Part shown: positions 28,961-38,258 of the stretch, piece after piece
How positions within the stretch are numbered: position 1 is the stretch's first letter
Layout of the letters: every line of letters starts with the position of its first letter
NCBI GenBank assembly: GCA_963803125.1
Contig: CAWDLR010000003.1
Location: 186,001 to 250,000, forward strand
DNA: 64,000 bases
DNA from: G963675935 sp963803125
Lineage (GTDB): Bacteria; Planctomycetota; Planctomycetia; Pirellulales; Thermoguttaceae
Direction of reading: 5' to 3'
The notes under the pieces: model-generated
Seen by the model: the letters and a program-made list of their open reading frames with translations, nothing else
Database searches by the model: none
What the model was told of the DNA's origin: nothing
Translations under genes and position numbers: made by a program

Positions 28961-29418
28961 GAGCATTGTCCAGCATCGCTGCCGTCGCGACGTTTCTGGT
29001 TATCGTCTTCGGCAAAATCGTGCATGTCACCGGGGCGAGCACGTCGATCCCCGATTGGCCGCTGGCCTTCGGCCAGTTGGTCCCGAAGATGAGCGCGCTC
29101 GTCTTTTGGGAATGGTCTCATCGTCTGCTGGTACTGGTCGTTTTCGTGACGATGCTGACGTTGATCGCCCGTGCGGCCTGGCTGCCGGGGAGATTGTGGC
29201 TGTATTGCTCGGCGTCGTTGCTGATGTTGATGGTTCCGGCCCTGATCGGGGGGCTGTCGATCATGTACCCGCTGCACTGGGTGTTTGCCGCAATCGATCA
29301 GGCCTTCGCGATGCTCTTCTTCGCCAGCGTGGTAGGGTTGGCCGTTTGGTCGTGGCTGGTGGACGTGGAAGCCGATGGACGCCGAGCCGCGCCCCGGATC
29401 GCCCCACGATCGCCCTGA
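28948..29418 (+). CDS. Half-size haem A synthase-like (CtaA/COX15) protein
   Basis: 156 residues, four TMs. GAGGAG precedes the ATG at 28948, which lies inside ctaB. TGASTSIPDWPLAFGQLVP matches the CtaA segment (SxxPDWPLxxGQ), and FWEWSHRLL carries the E-x-x-H pair of the CtaA N-terminal half. Full CtaA is an eight-TM internal duplication of about 300 residues; only the N-terminal four-TM half is here. Half-size CtaA is known in archaea. With ctaB it may convert haem O to A. A 175-bp piece (29211-29385) is duplicated beyond the NO reductase gene. Confidence 0.78.
   Translation: MRSVRALSSIAAVATFLVIVFGKIVHVTGASTSIPDWPLAFGQLVPKMSALVFWEWSHRLLVLVVFVTMLTLIARAAWLPGRLWLYCSASLLMLMVPALIGGLSIMYPLHWVFAAIDQAFAMLFFASVVGLAVWSWLVDVEADGRRAAPRIAPRSP
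29211..29385. repeat. Direct repeat, left copy (3' part of the CtaA-like gene)
   Basis: 175 bp, aligned without gaps to 31931-32105 with 8 mismatches by my count, all transitions. The two copies flank the NO reductase gene. Confidence 0.93.
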
Positions 29419-29439
29419 GGCCGTTCACGTCGGCCCCAA

Positions 29440-31772
29440 TCATTTTTGCGAAGGTCGCTCGTAGACTTGGGTGAACCGCTCCACGTCGGCGCCGGGGGGA
29501 GTTGCGCGTAGCGGCCCCGTGCGAGAAACACGCGGATGGCGAGATAGACCACCGGCAGAATGCCGCCCAGGATGAACAGCACGTCTCCGGGCAATCGCAG
29601 CCACTCCATCGATCGGATCAGTGGATCTTCGAAGAACGCCGGCTCGCGGCTGTGCCAATAGCCGTAGTGAAAGGCATCGTAGAGTTGCATCGCGCCGATA
29701 GGGAACAGGTTTACGACAACCATCATCAGCAGGCCGATATTCAAGCTCCAGAACGAGATTTTCATGGCCCGCTCGCTGCTGCGGTCCGGCGGAATGAAAT
29801 ACCGCGCCACAAACATGAAGAAACCGATGGCCAACATGCCGTAGACGCCCATCATGGCGGCGTGGGCGTGGTTGGCGGTCAGTTGCGTGCCGATCTCGTA
29901 GTAGCTGACCGCCGGCATGTTGATGAGGAAACCGAAAACGCCGGCGCCCAAGAAGTTCCAGAACCCTACGGCAGTCAGGAACATCACGGCCCACTTGTGC
30001 GGAAAATCGCCGCTGGCCGCACTGAGCACGGAACCTTGGCCTTTGTGTCCTCCCAGACGCATGAATCGCCAGGCCTCGAAGGTCAACAGCAGCAACGGGA
30101 TGACTTCCATGGCCGAGAAGAAAGCCCCCAATGCCATGTGCACGGCAGGCGCACCGCTGAAGTAGAGATGGTGCATCGTGCCGATCACGCCGCCGATAGA
30201 GTAGAGAATGATGTCCAGGTAGACAACCCGCGTGGCAGTCGTCGAACTCACCACTCCCAGCAGAACGAAGATGTACGCCACCATGATCGTGGTGAAAAGC
30301 TCCAGGAAATCTTCGACCCAGAGATGGACCACCCAGAACCGCCAGAAATCCATGACGGCGAAGTGCGTCTGCTGGCCAAAGGCGAGACTGGCGGAGTAGA
30401 ACAACGGAATCGACAAAGCGCTGTACAGGAACAGATAGGGGAGATTTCCTGGATGTTCGCCGGCCAGGCGACGCCACAAGCCGCGGGCGACAATGGCTAC
30501 CCAAAAGAACATGCCGATCACCAACAGGATCTGCCACAGTCGCCCGAGATCGAGATATTCCCAACCCTGGTCGCCGATCCAGAACCACGGACCCTTGCGG
30601 GTAAGATAGTCCTTGATGCTGGCGGCCTCGCCGGCCAGACTCCCCGCCACCACAATCACCAGCGCCCCGAAGAGCCCAATCGCCAGTTTCTCCTGGTGGG
30701 GCGGCTCGCGGCCGGCGATCATCGGCGTAATGAAGATCCCCATTGCCAGAAAGCTGGCGGCCACGAAGAAGAGCGCCAGTTGCAGGTGCCAGGTCCGCGA
30801 AAGGTTGTAGGGGAGCCAATCTCCCAGGTCAAAGCCATAGAAGCCGCCCGGCTCGGCGTGATAATGTGCGTTGACGCCGCCCAGGAGCCCCTGAAGCAGA
30901 AACAGCCCGGCAATCACCAGAAAATACCAAGCGGTGGCCCGCTGTGCGGGAGCCAGCCGGACTTCTTCCGGCGGGCGAAAGCGGAGGCTCACGCCGGGCT
31001 CTTCCTCCTCGACGCGATGCCATCCCAGCAAGTCGTACCGTCCCACCGCGAATAACACGATGCCGCTGCCGCCGAGGAGACTGAGCAGGCTGAGCACACT
31101 CCAGAAAAACGCTTGTGTCGTGAGTTGGTTGCCCGCCAGTGGCTCGGGCGGCCAGTTGTTCGTGTAAGAGTAGTCGGTTCCAGGGCGAACGGCGGTCGCC
31201 GCCCAGCATGCCCAGGAAAAGTACGAAGTGAGCCGGTGAATTTCCTGCGGATCGCTGATCGCTGGGCGTTTCACGCCGCGCTGACGGCTTGTCTCGCCGA
31301 AGTACGTCGCGTAAAACCCCTTGAGCTTTGCGAAGGCGTAAGCCTGGCCGGCCGTATACACCAGTTCGCCGCCGCCTGGGTCGTACGCATTTCGCTTGAA
31401 CTCGCGTTTCACTTGCGCTTGGACTGCGGGTGTTGGCTCGGCGCCGCGGCTGTAGAATTGCAGCATCAGCAAACCAGCCTGATGCAGATACTGGGCGGTG
31501 AAATCGGGGCCCAAATAGGCGCCGTGCCCGAAGATCGTGCCGTGCTGCATCAGGCCGAATTTCTGAAAGATCTGCTGGCCAGCCATAACGTCATCGCCGC
31601 TAAACAGCACCTCGCCGCCCTCGGTCACGACGCGGACTGGGATCGGCGGATGGTCCGCATTGACGCGGTAGGCAAGGTAGCCCAGCACGGCGAACCCTAC
31701 GACAAACGTCAGGATGCCGACCTGCCACCACAAGGAAGAAACAGCCATCCGCTGGGACTGACCGTGTTTCAT
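29440..31772 (-). CDS. norZ: Quinol-dependent nitric oxide reductase (qNOR)
   Basis: About 776 residues. An N-terminal TM and a fused cytochrome-c-like periplasmic domain without a CxxCH motif (GQQIFQKFGLMQHGTIFGHGAYLGPDFTA) are followed by 12 or so TMs of the NorB core. FeB ligands are visible as VVHLWVEDFLELF (His and Glu) and GTMHHLYFSG; haem ligands include the His in LTANHAHAAMMGVYG. It reduces NO to N2O with quinol electrons and detoxifies NO. GAGGG precedes the ATG at 31772. As read, a C6 run near 29500 throws the end into the antisense of the CtaA-like gene (to 29298); one more C gives GADVERFTQVYERPSQK and a stop at 29440, so I take that end. Confidence 0.92.
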
Positions 31773-31930
31773 CGTTCCCTCTTGCGATCTGATTCGTTCG
31801 CAGCAAGAGATGGGCGTCCACCTACTGGCCGGTTATGAGCGACCAATTATTAGGGCCGAGGGCAGAAAATGGAAGTGCTGGCCGCTGCCAGCCTGGAAAC
31901 CTCGAACCTCAGAGTTCTTCGCTTTGCGTT

Positions 31931-32105
31931 GGCGTCGTTGCTGATGTTGATGGTTCCGGCCCTGATCGGGGGGCTGTCGATCACGCACCCGCTGCACTGG
32001 GTGTTTGCCGCGATCGACCAGGCCTTCGCGATGCTCTTCTTCGCCAGCGTGGTGGGGTTGGCCGTTTGGTCGCGGCTGGTGGACATGGAGGCCGATGGAC
32101 GCCGA
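31931..32105 (+). pseudogene. Truncated duplicate of the CtaA-like gene 3' end
   Basis: It encodes LMLMVPALIGGLSITHPLHW...VVGLAVWSRLVDMEADGRR, the last third of the half-size CtaA protein. The rest of the gene is missing. It is a direct repeat of 29211-29385 and lies just upstream of the norZ promoter region. It is probably not translated. Confidence 0.85.
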
Positions 32106-32174
32106 AAAAGAGCCTGATTTGACATCTGTCGGCCTTGCCCTAGACTTCACTGTTCGCGCCAAGCACCCCCGACT

Positions 32175-32267
32175 TGTAGGTTATGCTTCAGCATAACAGG
32201 CTGCTCCGTGTAGGTTATGCTTCAGCATAACAGGCTGCTTCGTGTTATGCTGAAGCATAACCTACGG
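32175..32267. repeat. Three-armed TAGGTTATGC-family palindrome
   Basis: Two forward arms (TAGGTTATGCTTCAGCATAA, starting near 32177 and 32211) and one inverse arm (GTTATGCTGAAGCATAACCTA) are joined by CAGGCTGCT(C/T)CGTG spacers. It is the most regular copy of the family in this window. Confidence 0.92.
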
Positions 32268-32297
32268 GTCTGAAAACACCCCCCCGGCGATCCCTCC

Positions 32298-32756
32298 ATG
32301 CCCAGCGAGCTGGCGACACTCCCGCAGATTCGGCCGTCACGGGTTCCGGCCCGACCGCGGCACTCGGTGCTGATCATCGACGACGATGATACGTTGTCGG
32401 AAGTCCTGTCGCACCGCTTGAAGCAGCAGGGGTTCATCACCCACGCGGCCTACTCGGGCAGCACGGGCCTGACGAAGGCCAAGGCCGAATTGCCCTCGGC
32501 GATCATCCTCGATCTCGCTCTGCCCGACGCCGACGGCCTGACGGTCTGCGAGCAGTTGGCCGATGCGCCGGAGACCTGTTCGGTGCCGATTCTGATTCTC
32601 AGCGGCAAGGAGGAGCCGGGCCTGGTGCGACGCTGCCGCGCGGCCGGTTGCCACTACTTTCTCCGCAAGCCCTACGATCCCAATGCCCTGCTGGTCCTGG
32701 TGCGCGAAGCAATCCGCGAGGCCAACGGCCAGCACCAGATCGGCGACGAATTGTAG
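32298..32756 (+). CDS. Stand-alone response-regulator receiver protein
   Basis: 152 residues: a flexible N-terminal 20, then one receiver domain. The acidic pocket is LIIDDDDTL, the phospho-acceptor Asp is in IILDLALPD, Ser/Thr in ILILSGK and the conserved Lys in FLRKPYDPNAL. It has no output domain, so it probably acts on a partner protein (CheY/SpoOF-like). No histidine kinase is adjacent. It is followed by a TGTAGGAGGCGACTCC half-element at its stop codon. Confidence 0.86.
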   Translation: MPSELATLPQIRPSRVPARPRHSVLIIDDDDTLSEVLSHRLKQQGFITHAAYSGSTGLTKAKAELPSAIILDLALPDADGLTVCEQLADAPETCSVPILILSGKEEPGLVRRCRAAGCHYFLRKPYDPNALLVLVREAIREANGQHQIGDEL

Positions 32757-32803
32757 GAGGCGACTCCAGTCGCCGATTCTTAACGTCGTTTAGGGGTAGC
32801 ACC

Positions 32804-32851
32804 GGTTCTTGAACCGGTGGGCGAACGCCCAAGAGGATAGAGGGTAGCACC
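32804..32851. repeat. 48-bp repeat unit left of IS copy A
   Basis: The unit begins GGTTCTTGAACCGGTGGG (itself palindromic: GGTTC-TT-GAACC) and ends AGGGTAGCACC. Units also lie at 34640-34687 and 34688-34735, and a partial one begins at 38239. Both IS copies start directly after GTAGCACC. Confidence 0.95.
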
Positions 32852-33138
32852 TCCCTGAAAGAGCCTTTCGTGTCAAGGGCCTCCCGGCTGGTTTTTTGAC
32901 ACACGTTCTCCGCAAGAGCCTTTTTAGGGCCTTTTCTGCGATGTTTTTTGGTTTTGCTTTTGGATTGCGGATTTCATGTGATGGGGCTCACGGTCTTCCT
33001 TTTCGAGGTTGTCGAGCCGTTCTTTTCGCTCGCGGCTGCACCCCAACACATCCCTTCGTGAATCCATCCGCCATTACGGCGGCCGGCCAGGTCGGAACCT
33101 GACACCGAGTATTCTGCTGCGACCGTCTCGCACTGCAT

Positions 33139-33201
33139 GGCCGTCTCAATCAGGTTCACGCTCGGTTTTTCGCCGAGTCCAGGTGCTACCTCAAACTGAC
33201 C
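33139..33201 (-). ncRNA. Predicted target-binding loop of a bridge RNA (seekRNA), copy A
   Basis: Read on the minus strand: a basal strand GGTCAGTTTGA, then GGTAGCACC (identical to the left target half that ends at the insertion point), TGGA, a hairpin CTCGG-CGAAAAA-CCGAG, CGT, then GAACC (reverse complement of the right target half GGTTC), TGA, and TTGAGACGGCC, which pairs with the basal strand in 9 of 11 positions counting G-U. Two guide segments facing each other across an internal loop and reading opposite target strands are what is known for IS110 bridge RNAs. Full RNA ends and the donor loop are not resolved. Confidence 0.6.
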
Positions 33202-33310
33202 TTGCAGGCGAGGGCTTCTTCTTCCTGTGAAGAAGAGCCGATGCAACCACCTCCTCGCTTTCCGCATTCCGTCTTTTCATCTCCGCGCTTTTCCTGGCCC
33301 CGCCGCCGTT

Positions 33311-34552
33311 TTACAATATCTCTGCCCGGTGAAGCGGAGTCGGGCTCTGCGGGGACGCAACCCGACAAGGAATAGCCGGGTCAAGGTGCGCCAAGGGCGC
33401 AGCGGGCCTCCGGCGGGAACTTCCCGCGGGAGGCCCTTCTCTTGTCCCCTTGGACACCTTGTCATCCCTCCGAAAATCCACCGCCTCAAGCCTGCGACGC
33501 GGCGGACCGCCCGCCATGTACGCCTCCTGGTTCTTCAGCATGTGCCAGATCACCGTCGCCAGGCGGCGCATCACCGCCACCCGCGCAATCTTCGACCCCC
33601 GCCGCCGTTTGATGCGGCCGTACCATGCCCGCATCCACGCGTCACGCCGCAACACGTGCAGGACCAATTGGCCGAGAATGAAGCGCGCCGTGGGACTGCC
33701 CTGTTTCGTAATCGAACCGAGCCGGTCGCTCGCCTCGCCCGAGTTGCGGCAACTGGGAGTCAGGCCCCAGTAATTCGCCAAGCTCGCCGGCCGCGGGAAT
33801 CGCTCGATCGGACCGATCCGCGCGGCCAACGCCAGACTGCCGTAGGCCGCGCAGCCGGGAATCGTCGCCACAACCCGCGCCGTCTCGCTTTCGGCTTGCC
33901 GCCGCCCAATCTCCTTTTCCAAGCTCTCGATCTGCTCGTCCCATACCTTCCATTGCGTCAATAGCAGGTCCATTTCCATGCGGTCGATCGGGCCGAGCGG
34001 TAGCTCAGCCAGCCACTTTCGCGTGCGCTTGGTATCGAGTCCCTTGGCGGGCTGCTCTTGTTCGAGGTTGTGCTTCCGCAGCAGCGCCTTGATCCTGTTG
34101 ATCGTCCGCGTGCGGAGTTGGCCGATGCGTTTGCGGAATTCTGTAATCTGCCGGTCCTCGGCGTCCCGCGGGCTGGGCGGTTGAATGCGCTGCACCCCTT
34201 CGACCTTCACGCCCACCAGCAGCCGGTGGCGATTGACCCACAACAGGCCGCTGAGCTGATGGGCGTCGCGGCGGTCGGTTTTCCGCTTCGAGCGTTTCTC
34301 CGGCCGGATCAGCACGGTTTCGCGGCAGCCGTATTCGTTCAACATCTTCAGCAGCCAATCATTGAATCCGCAAAGCTCGACGATGGAGACGAAACCGCCT
34401 TCTCTCTCCGCTTGCCGCCGTAACTCGTCAAAAAATGCTCGCACGCGCTCCCACTCCGTAGACACCTGCCTTCGCAGCACCGCCTCCCCGGTCTCGTTGC
34501 GAACATTCACGGTCAACTGCTTGCGGTGCTGGTCGATTCCAAGGTATAACAT
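33311..34552 (-). CDS. IS110-family transposase, copy A
   Basis: 413 residues from the ATG at 34552, with AGGAGG 8 nt upstream. The RuvC-like DEDD domain shows LGIDQHRKQLTV (Asp), SIVELCGFNDWLL (Glu) and KRKTDRRDAHQLSGLL (Asp pair). A coiled-coil linker follows (RTINRIKALLRKHNLEQEQ). The C-terminal Tnp20 domain has VVATIPGCAAYGSLALAARIG, ANYWGLTPSCRNSG and the Ser recombinase-type motif RLGSITKQGSPTARFIL. It excises and inserts the element guided by its own non-coding RNA in characterised members. The tail after HMLKNQEAYMAGG (about 60 residues) is low-complexity. Confidence 0.93.
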   Translation of the reverse strand: MLYLGIDQHRKQLTVNVRNETGEAVLRRQVSTEWERVRAFFDELRRQAEREGGFVSIVELCGFNDWLLKMLNEYGCRETVLIRPEKRSKRKTDRRDAHQLSGLLWVNRHRLLVGVKVEGVQRIQPPSPRDAEDRQITEFRKRIGQLRTRTINRIKALLRKHNLEQEQPAKGLDTKRTRKWLAELPLGPIDRMEMDLLLTQWKVWDEQIESLEKEIGRRQAESETARVVATIPGCAAYGSLALAARIGPIERFPRPASLANYWGLTPSCRNSGEASDRLGSITKQGSPTARFILGQLVLHVLRRDAWMRAWYGRIKRRRGSKIARVAVMRRLATVIWHMLKNQEAYMAGGPPRRRLEAVDFRRDDKVSKGTREGPPAGSSRRRPAAPLAHLDPAIPCRVASPQSPTPLHRAEIL

Positions 34553-34639
34553 CTCATGGTCCTCCTGTCGTGGTTTTGATGGGTACAAACACTGCCACAT
34601 CGTTTATACCACCAGGAGGACCGCTCTTTCATAGAATCA

Positions 34640-34735
34640 GGTTCTTGAACCGGTGGGCGAACGCCCAAGAGGATAGAGGGTAGCACCGGTTCTTGAACCG
34701 GTGGGCGAACGCCCAAGAGGATAGAGGGTAGCACC
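34640..34735. repeat. Two 48-bp repeat units between the IS copies
   Basis: Two identical tandem 48-bp units (34640-34687, 34688-34735). Their junction, GTAGCACC|GGTTCTTG at 34687/34688, is an unoccupied target site and shows what both IS copies interrupted. Confidence 0.95.
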
Positions 34736-35022
34736 TCCCTGAAAGAGCCTTTCGTGTCAAGGGCCTCCCGGCTGGTTTTTTGACACACGTTCTCCGCAAG
34801 AGCCTTTTTAGGGCCTTTTCTGCGATGTTTTTTGGTTTTGCTTTTGGATTGCGGATTTCATGTGATGGGGCTCACGGTCTTCCTTTTCGAGGTTGTCGAG
34901 CCGTTCTTTTCGCTCGCGGCTGCACCCCAACACATCCCTTCGTGAATCCATCCGCCATTACGGCGGCCGGCCAGGTCGGAACCTGACACCGAGTATTCTG
35001 CTGCGACCGTCTCGCACTGCAT

Positions 35023-35085
35023 GGCCGTCTCAATCAGGTTCACGCTCGGTTTTTCGCCGAGTCCAGGTGCTACCTCAAACTGACC
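35023..35085 (-). ncRNA. Predicted target-binding loop of a bridge RNA (seekRNA), copy B
   Basis: Identical to the copy A element at 33139-33201. It lies downstream of the interrupted transposase, so any transcript would need a promoter inside the element or readthrough. Confidence 0.55.
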
Positions 35086-35978
35086 TTGCAGGCGAGGGCT
35101 TCTTCTTCCTGTGAAGAAGAGCCGATGCAACCACCTCCTCGCTTTCCGCATTCCGTCTTTTCATCTCCGCGCTTTTCCTGGCCCCGCCGCCGTTTTACAA
35201 TATCTCTGCCCGGTGAAGCGGAGTCGGGCTCTGCGGGGACGCAACCCGACAAGGAATAGCCGGGTCAAGGTGCGCCAAGGGCGCAGCGGGCCTCCGGCGG
35301 GAACTTCCCGCGGGAGGCCCTTCTCTTGTCCCCTTGGACACCTTGTCATCCCTCCGAAAATCCACCGCCTCAAGCCTGCGACGCGGCGGACCGCCCGCCA
35401 TGTACGCCTCCTGGTTCTTCAGCATGTGCCAGATCACCGTCGCCAGGCGGCGCATCACCGCCACCCGCGCAATCTTCGACCCCCGCCGCCGTTTGATGCG
35501 GCCGTACCATGCCCGCATCCACGCGTCACGCCGCAACACGTGCAGGACCAATTGGCCGAGAATGAAGCGCGCCGTGGGACTGCCCTGTTTCGTAATCGAA
35601 CCGAGCCGGTCGCTCGCCTCGCCCGAGTTGCGGCAACTGGGAGTCAGGCCCCAGTAATTCGCCAAGCTCGCCGGCCGCGGGAATCGCTCGATCGGACCGA
35701 TCCGCGCGGCCAACGCCAGACTGCCGTAGGCCGCGCAGCCGGGAATCGTCGCCACAACCCGCGCCGTCTCGCTTTCGGCTTGCCGCCGCCCAATCTCCTT
35801 TTCCAAGCTCTCGATCTGCTCGTCCCATACCTTCCATTGCGTCAATAGCAGGTCCATTTCCATGCGGTCGATCGGGCCGAGCGGTAGCTCAGCCAGCCAC
35901 TTTCGCGTGCGCTTGGTATCGAGTCCCTTGGCGGGCTGCTCTTGTTCGAGGTTGTGCTTCCGCAGCAGCGCCTTGATC

Positions 35979-37685
35979 GGGTCTGATCCGGCTGATGCGC
36001 GAGACGCGAGGTTTTGTGCTGTGGTGCTAACACAAACCGTCCGGAGGTTGGCATGCTCGGAAAGTGCTATTGGTGAAAAAGGCGTCCTTCCGTCAAAACG
36101 AGGAGAAGTAGTCACAAAACGCCTCGTCACGGAAAGGACGCCACAATGCCGTATGTTACCCGACTGCTGTTGATTCTGACAAGCCATGCCGCGATCAAGA
36201 CGGAGATTCGACAACAGATCGAACAATTGTGGAAAGATCATGTCGAGGCGTTGGAGCAGGTAGTCCTGGAGTTCGTGCGGGCGGAAATCTCTCCAGCAAC
36301 CATGTTCGACTTCGAGACGCGGATCGCCGAACGGGTTCGGGAGTTGGCCCGGCAGTTGGTCGAGAATGTATTGAATTTGATTGAGGCGGATGATGCGGAG
36401 AAGATGCCTCATGATCTGGAGCATCAGGGCGGCAGCTACCGGCGGCTGAACCAGAAGACCCGCAACGCGCACGTGGGCACGCTCTTTGGAACCATCGAAC
36501 TGTGGCGCTATTCGTATCGCTACTGGCATCGCGACGTGGCCGAGACGTGCATCTTTCCCCTGGAAATCGAGTTGGGCCTGGTCCACGGCGCCACGCCAGC
36601 GTTGGCCGAGGCCGTAGGCCGCTACATGGCCCAATCCGGTGCGACCCAGCAAGCGGTGTTGGACCGCTTGAGGTTGCAGCATGGCGTTTCCTGGGGAGCC
36701 CAGCGACTCCGCGACGTGACGGAGGAACTTTCCTTGGCCTTTGAGGACGTGACGGAAGAGTGTCAAGTGCTGCGGCTGCTGGAACTGCTGAAAAAAGCTG
36801 AGCAAAGCCGCGGGCCAAGGCGCCCGGTGCTCAGCGTGGGGCGCGACGGCGTGACGCTGCGCGAGTATCGCTTCCGCTTCTTCGAGCATGCCACCGTCGC
36901 CACGGCCACGGTCTACGACCGCATGGGGGAGCGGCTGGGCACGGTGTATCTGGCCTTTGCTCCCGAACCAGGACAGTCGCAGATGACGGCACGGCTGACC
37001 GCGTTGATCCAGGAAGTCTTGCAGCGTTGGGATCGCCCGTTGCCGCGGCTCACCTACGTCACCGATGCGGGCGAGAACGAGACGCAGTATTACCGTCGGG
37101 TGCTGGGGAACATGGCGCATCCGCGCACGGGAGAGAAACTGCCCTGGATTCGGATTGTCGATTACTATCACGCTGCCCAGCGAATCTGGGCGATGGCCGA
37201 AGCCTTGTTTGGCAAAGACGATCGCGCCGGGCGTGCCTGGGCACGGCGCATGTGCCGCGTGCTGAAAAAACCGAGCGGTCCGTTTCGCATGTTGCATTCG
37301 GCGGCGGCATTGCGGAAGCGGCGGAAGTTGTCGGCGTCGCGGGCTGCCGAATTTCGCAAGGCGTACCAATACATTCGCCGTCGCACAAAGTTCATGCAGT
37401 ATCATCAGTACAAACAACTGAACCTGCCTATCGGCAGCGGCGTGACAGAGGCCGCCTGCAAGACTATCGTTGCCCAGCGACTGAAGCTTTCGGGGATGCG
37501 CTGGATGAAGCACGGGCGCAAACGATCCTGAACCTGCGAGTGGTGCTGCTTAGCGGAATTTGGCAGCCCTTGTATCGTAAGCTCATGGAAACTCACGATG
37601 CCGGAGAACTGCGAACTTACGGTCCATCGACTAAAGTGCCCATGCGCCAAGCCGCTTAAACACGCGCACCACAAAGATTACACCC
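35979..37685 (+). mobile_element. ISKra4-family insertion sequence
   Basis: 1707 bp flanked by an 8-bp direct repeat CCTTGATC (35971-35978 and 37686-37693). Removing the element and one CCTTGATC restores copy A exactly. The ends are partly inverted (GGGTCTGATCC...TGATGCGCG at the left; GGGTGTAATC...TGGTGCGCG at the right on the other strand). A second imperfect inverted pair, GGCGTCCTTCCGT/ACGGAAAGGACGCC, lies at 36081-36143 just before the transposase start. Confidence 0.92.
36146..37659 (+). CDS. ISKra4-family transposase, frameshift near 37525
   Basis: The ATG at 36146 follows AAAGGA. The protein has N-terminal helices, a Zn/H-bond-type core (LSVGRDGVTLREYRFRFFEHATVATATVYD), the catalytic segment YVTDAGENETQYYRRVL and IRIVDYYHAAQRIWAMAEALFG, and the family end NLPIGSGVTEAACKTIVAQRLKLSGMRW. 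As read it stops at 37531 (HGRKRS). One extra G in the GGG run near 37525 continues it as HGAQTILNLRVVLLSGIWQPLYRKLM to 37659, which is the normal family C-terminus. The shift could be sequencing error or real inactivation. Confidence 0.88.
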
Positions 37686-38258
37686 CCTTGATCCTGTTGA
37701 TCGTCCGCGTGCGGAGTTGGCCGATGCGTTTGCGGAATTCTGTAATCTGCCGGTCCTCGGCGTCCCGCGGGCTGGGCGGTTGAATGCGCTGCACCCCTTC
37801 GACCTTCACGCCCACCAGCAGCCGGTGGCGATTGACCCACAACAGGCCGCTGAGCTGATGGGCGTCGCGGCGGTCGGTTTTCCGCTTCGAGCGTTTCTCC
37901 GGCCGGATCAGCACGGTTTCGCGGCAGCCGTATTCGTTCAACATCTTCAGCAGCCAATCATTGAATCCGCAAAGCTCGACGATGGAGACGAAACCGCCTT
38001 CTCTCTCCGCTTGCCGCCGTAACTCGTCAAAAAATGCTCGCACGCGCTCCCACTCCGTAGACACCTGCCTTCGCAGCACCGCCTCCCCGGTCTCGTTGCG
38101 AACATTCACGGTCAACTGCTTGCGGTGCTGGTCGATTCCAAGGTATAACATCTCATGGTCCTCCTGTCGTGGTTTTGATGGGTACAAACACTGCCACATC
38201 GTTTATACCACCAGGAGGACCGCTCTTTCATAGAATCAGGTTCTTGAACCGGTGGGCG

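Larger units (their letters stand above)
32852..34639 (-). mobile_element. IS110-family (IS1111-group) element, copy A, intact
   Basis: 1788 bp between GTAGCACC and GGTTCTTG, the boundary of two 48-bp repeat units. Sub-terminal inverted repeats TGAAAGAGC lie about 4 nt from the left edge and 8 nt from the right edge (or 3 and 7 if one mismatched pair is counted), the offset seen in the IS1111 group. No target duplication. It carries one transposase on the minus strand and about 460 bp of non-coding DNA at the transposase 3' side (32852-33310). Copy B at 34736-38238 has the same sequence wherever I compared it. Confidence 0.92.
35195..38151 (-). pseudogene. IS110-family transposase, copy B, interrupted
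   Basis: The N-terminal part is encoded at 37694-38151 and the C-terminal part at 35195-35978; the ISKra4 element lies between them. Both parts match copy A. A long chimeric open frame (35195-37513) is only readthrough into the antisense of the ISKra4 transposase. The catalytic RuvC domain is separated from the Tnp20 Ser domain, so no active protein is made. Confidence 0.93.
34736..38238 (-). mobile_element. IS110-family (IS1111-group) element, copy B, split by ISKra4
   Basis: The same 1788-bp element as copy A (offset 1884 bp on the left side), inserted at the same point of the 48-bp repeat. A 1707-bp ISKra4-family element plus an 8-bp duplication interrupts its transposase, giving 3503 bp in total. 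Its non-coding end and both termini are complete, so it could still be moved in trans. Confidence 0.93.

Noticed and set aside
29298..29439. C-terminal extension of the NO reductase into the CtaA-like gene
   Set aside because: The extension is antisense of a real gene, and a one-base change in a C6 run gives a normal end at 29440.
32896..33230. Small plus-strand open frames in the non-coding end of the IS (repeated at 34780-35114)
   Set aside because: They are present only because both IS copies are identical; the region fits a structured RNA better than a protein.
34640..34735. 48-bp tandem repeats considered as a CRISPR array
   Set aside because: Units are contiguous without spacers, palindromic, and no cas genes are present.
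35195..37513. 772-codon open frame
   Set aside because: A chimera of the IS110 transposase C-terminus with the antisense of the ISKra4 transposase; no such protein is expected.
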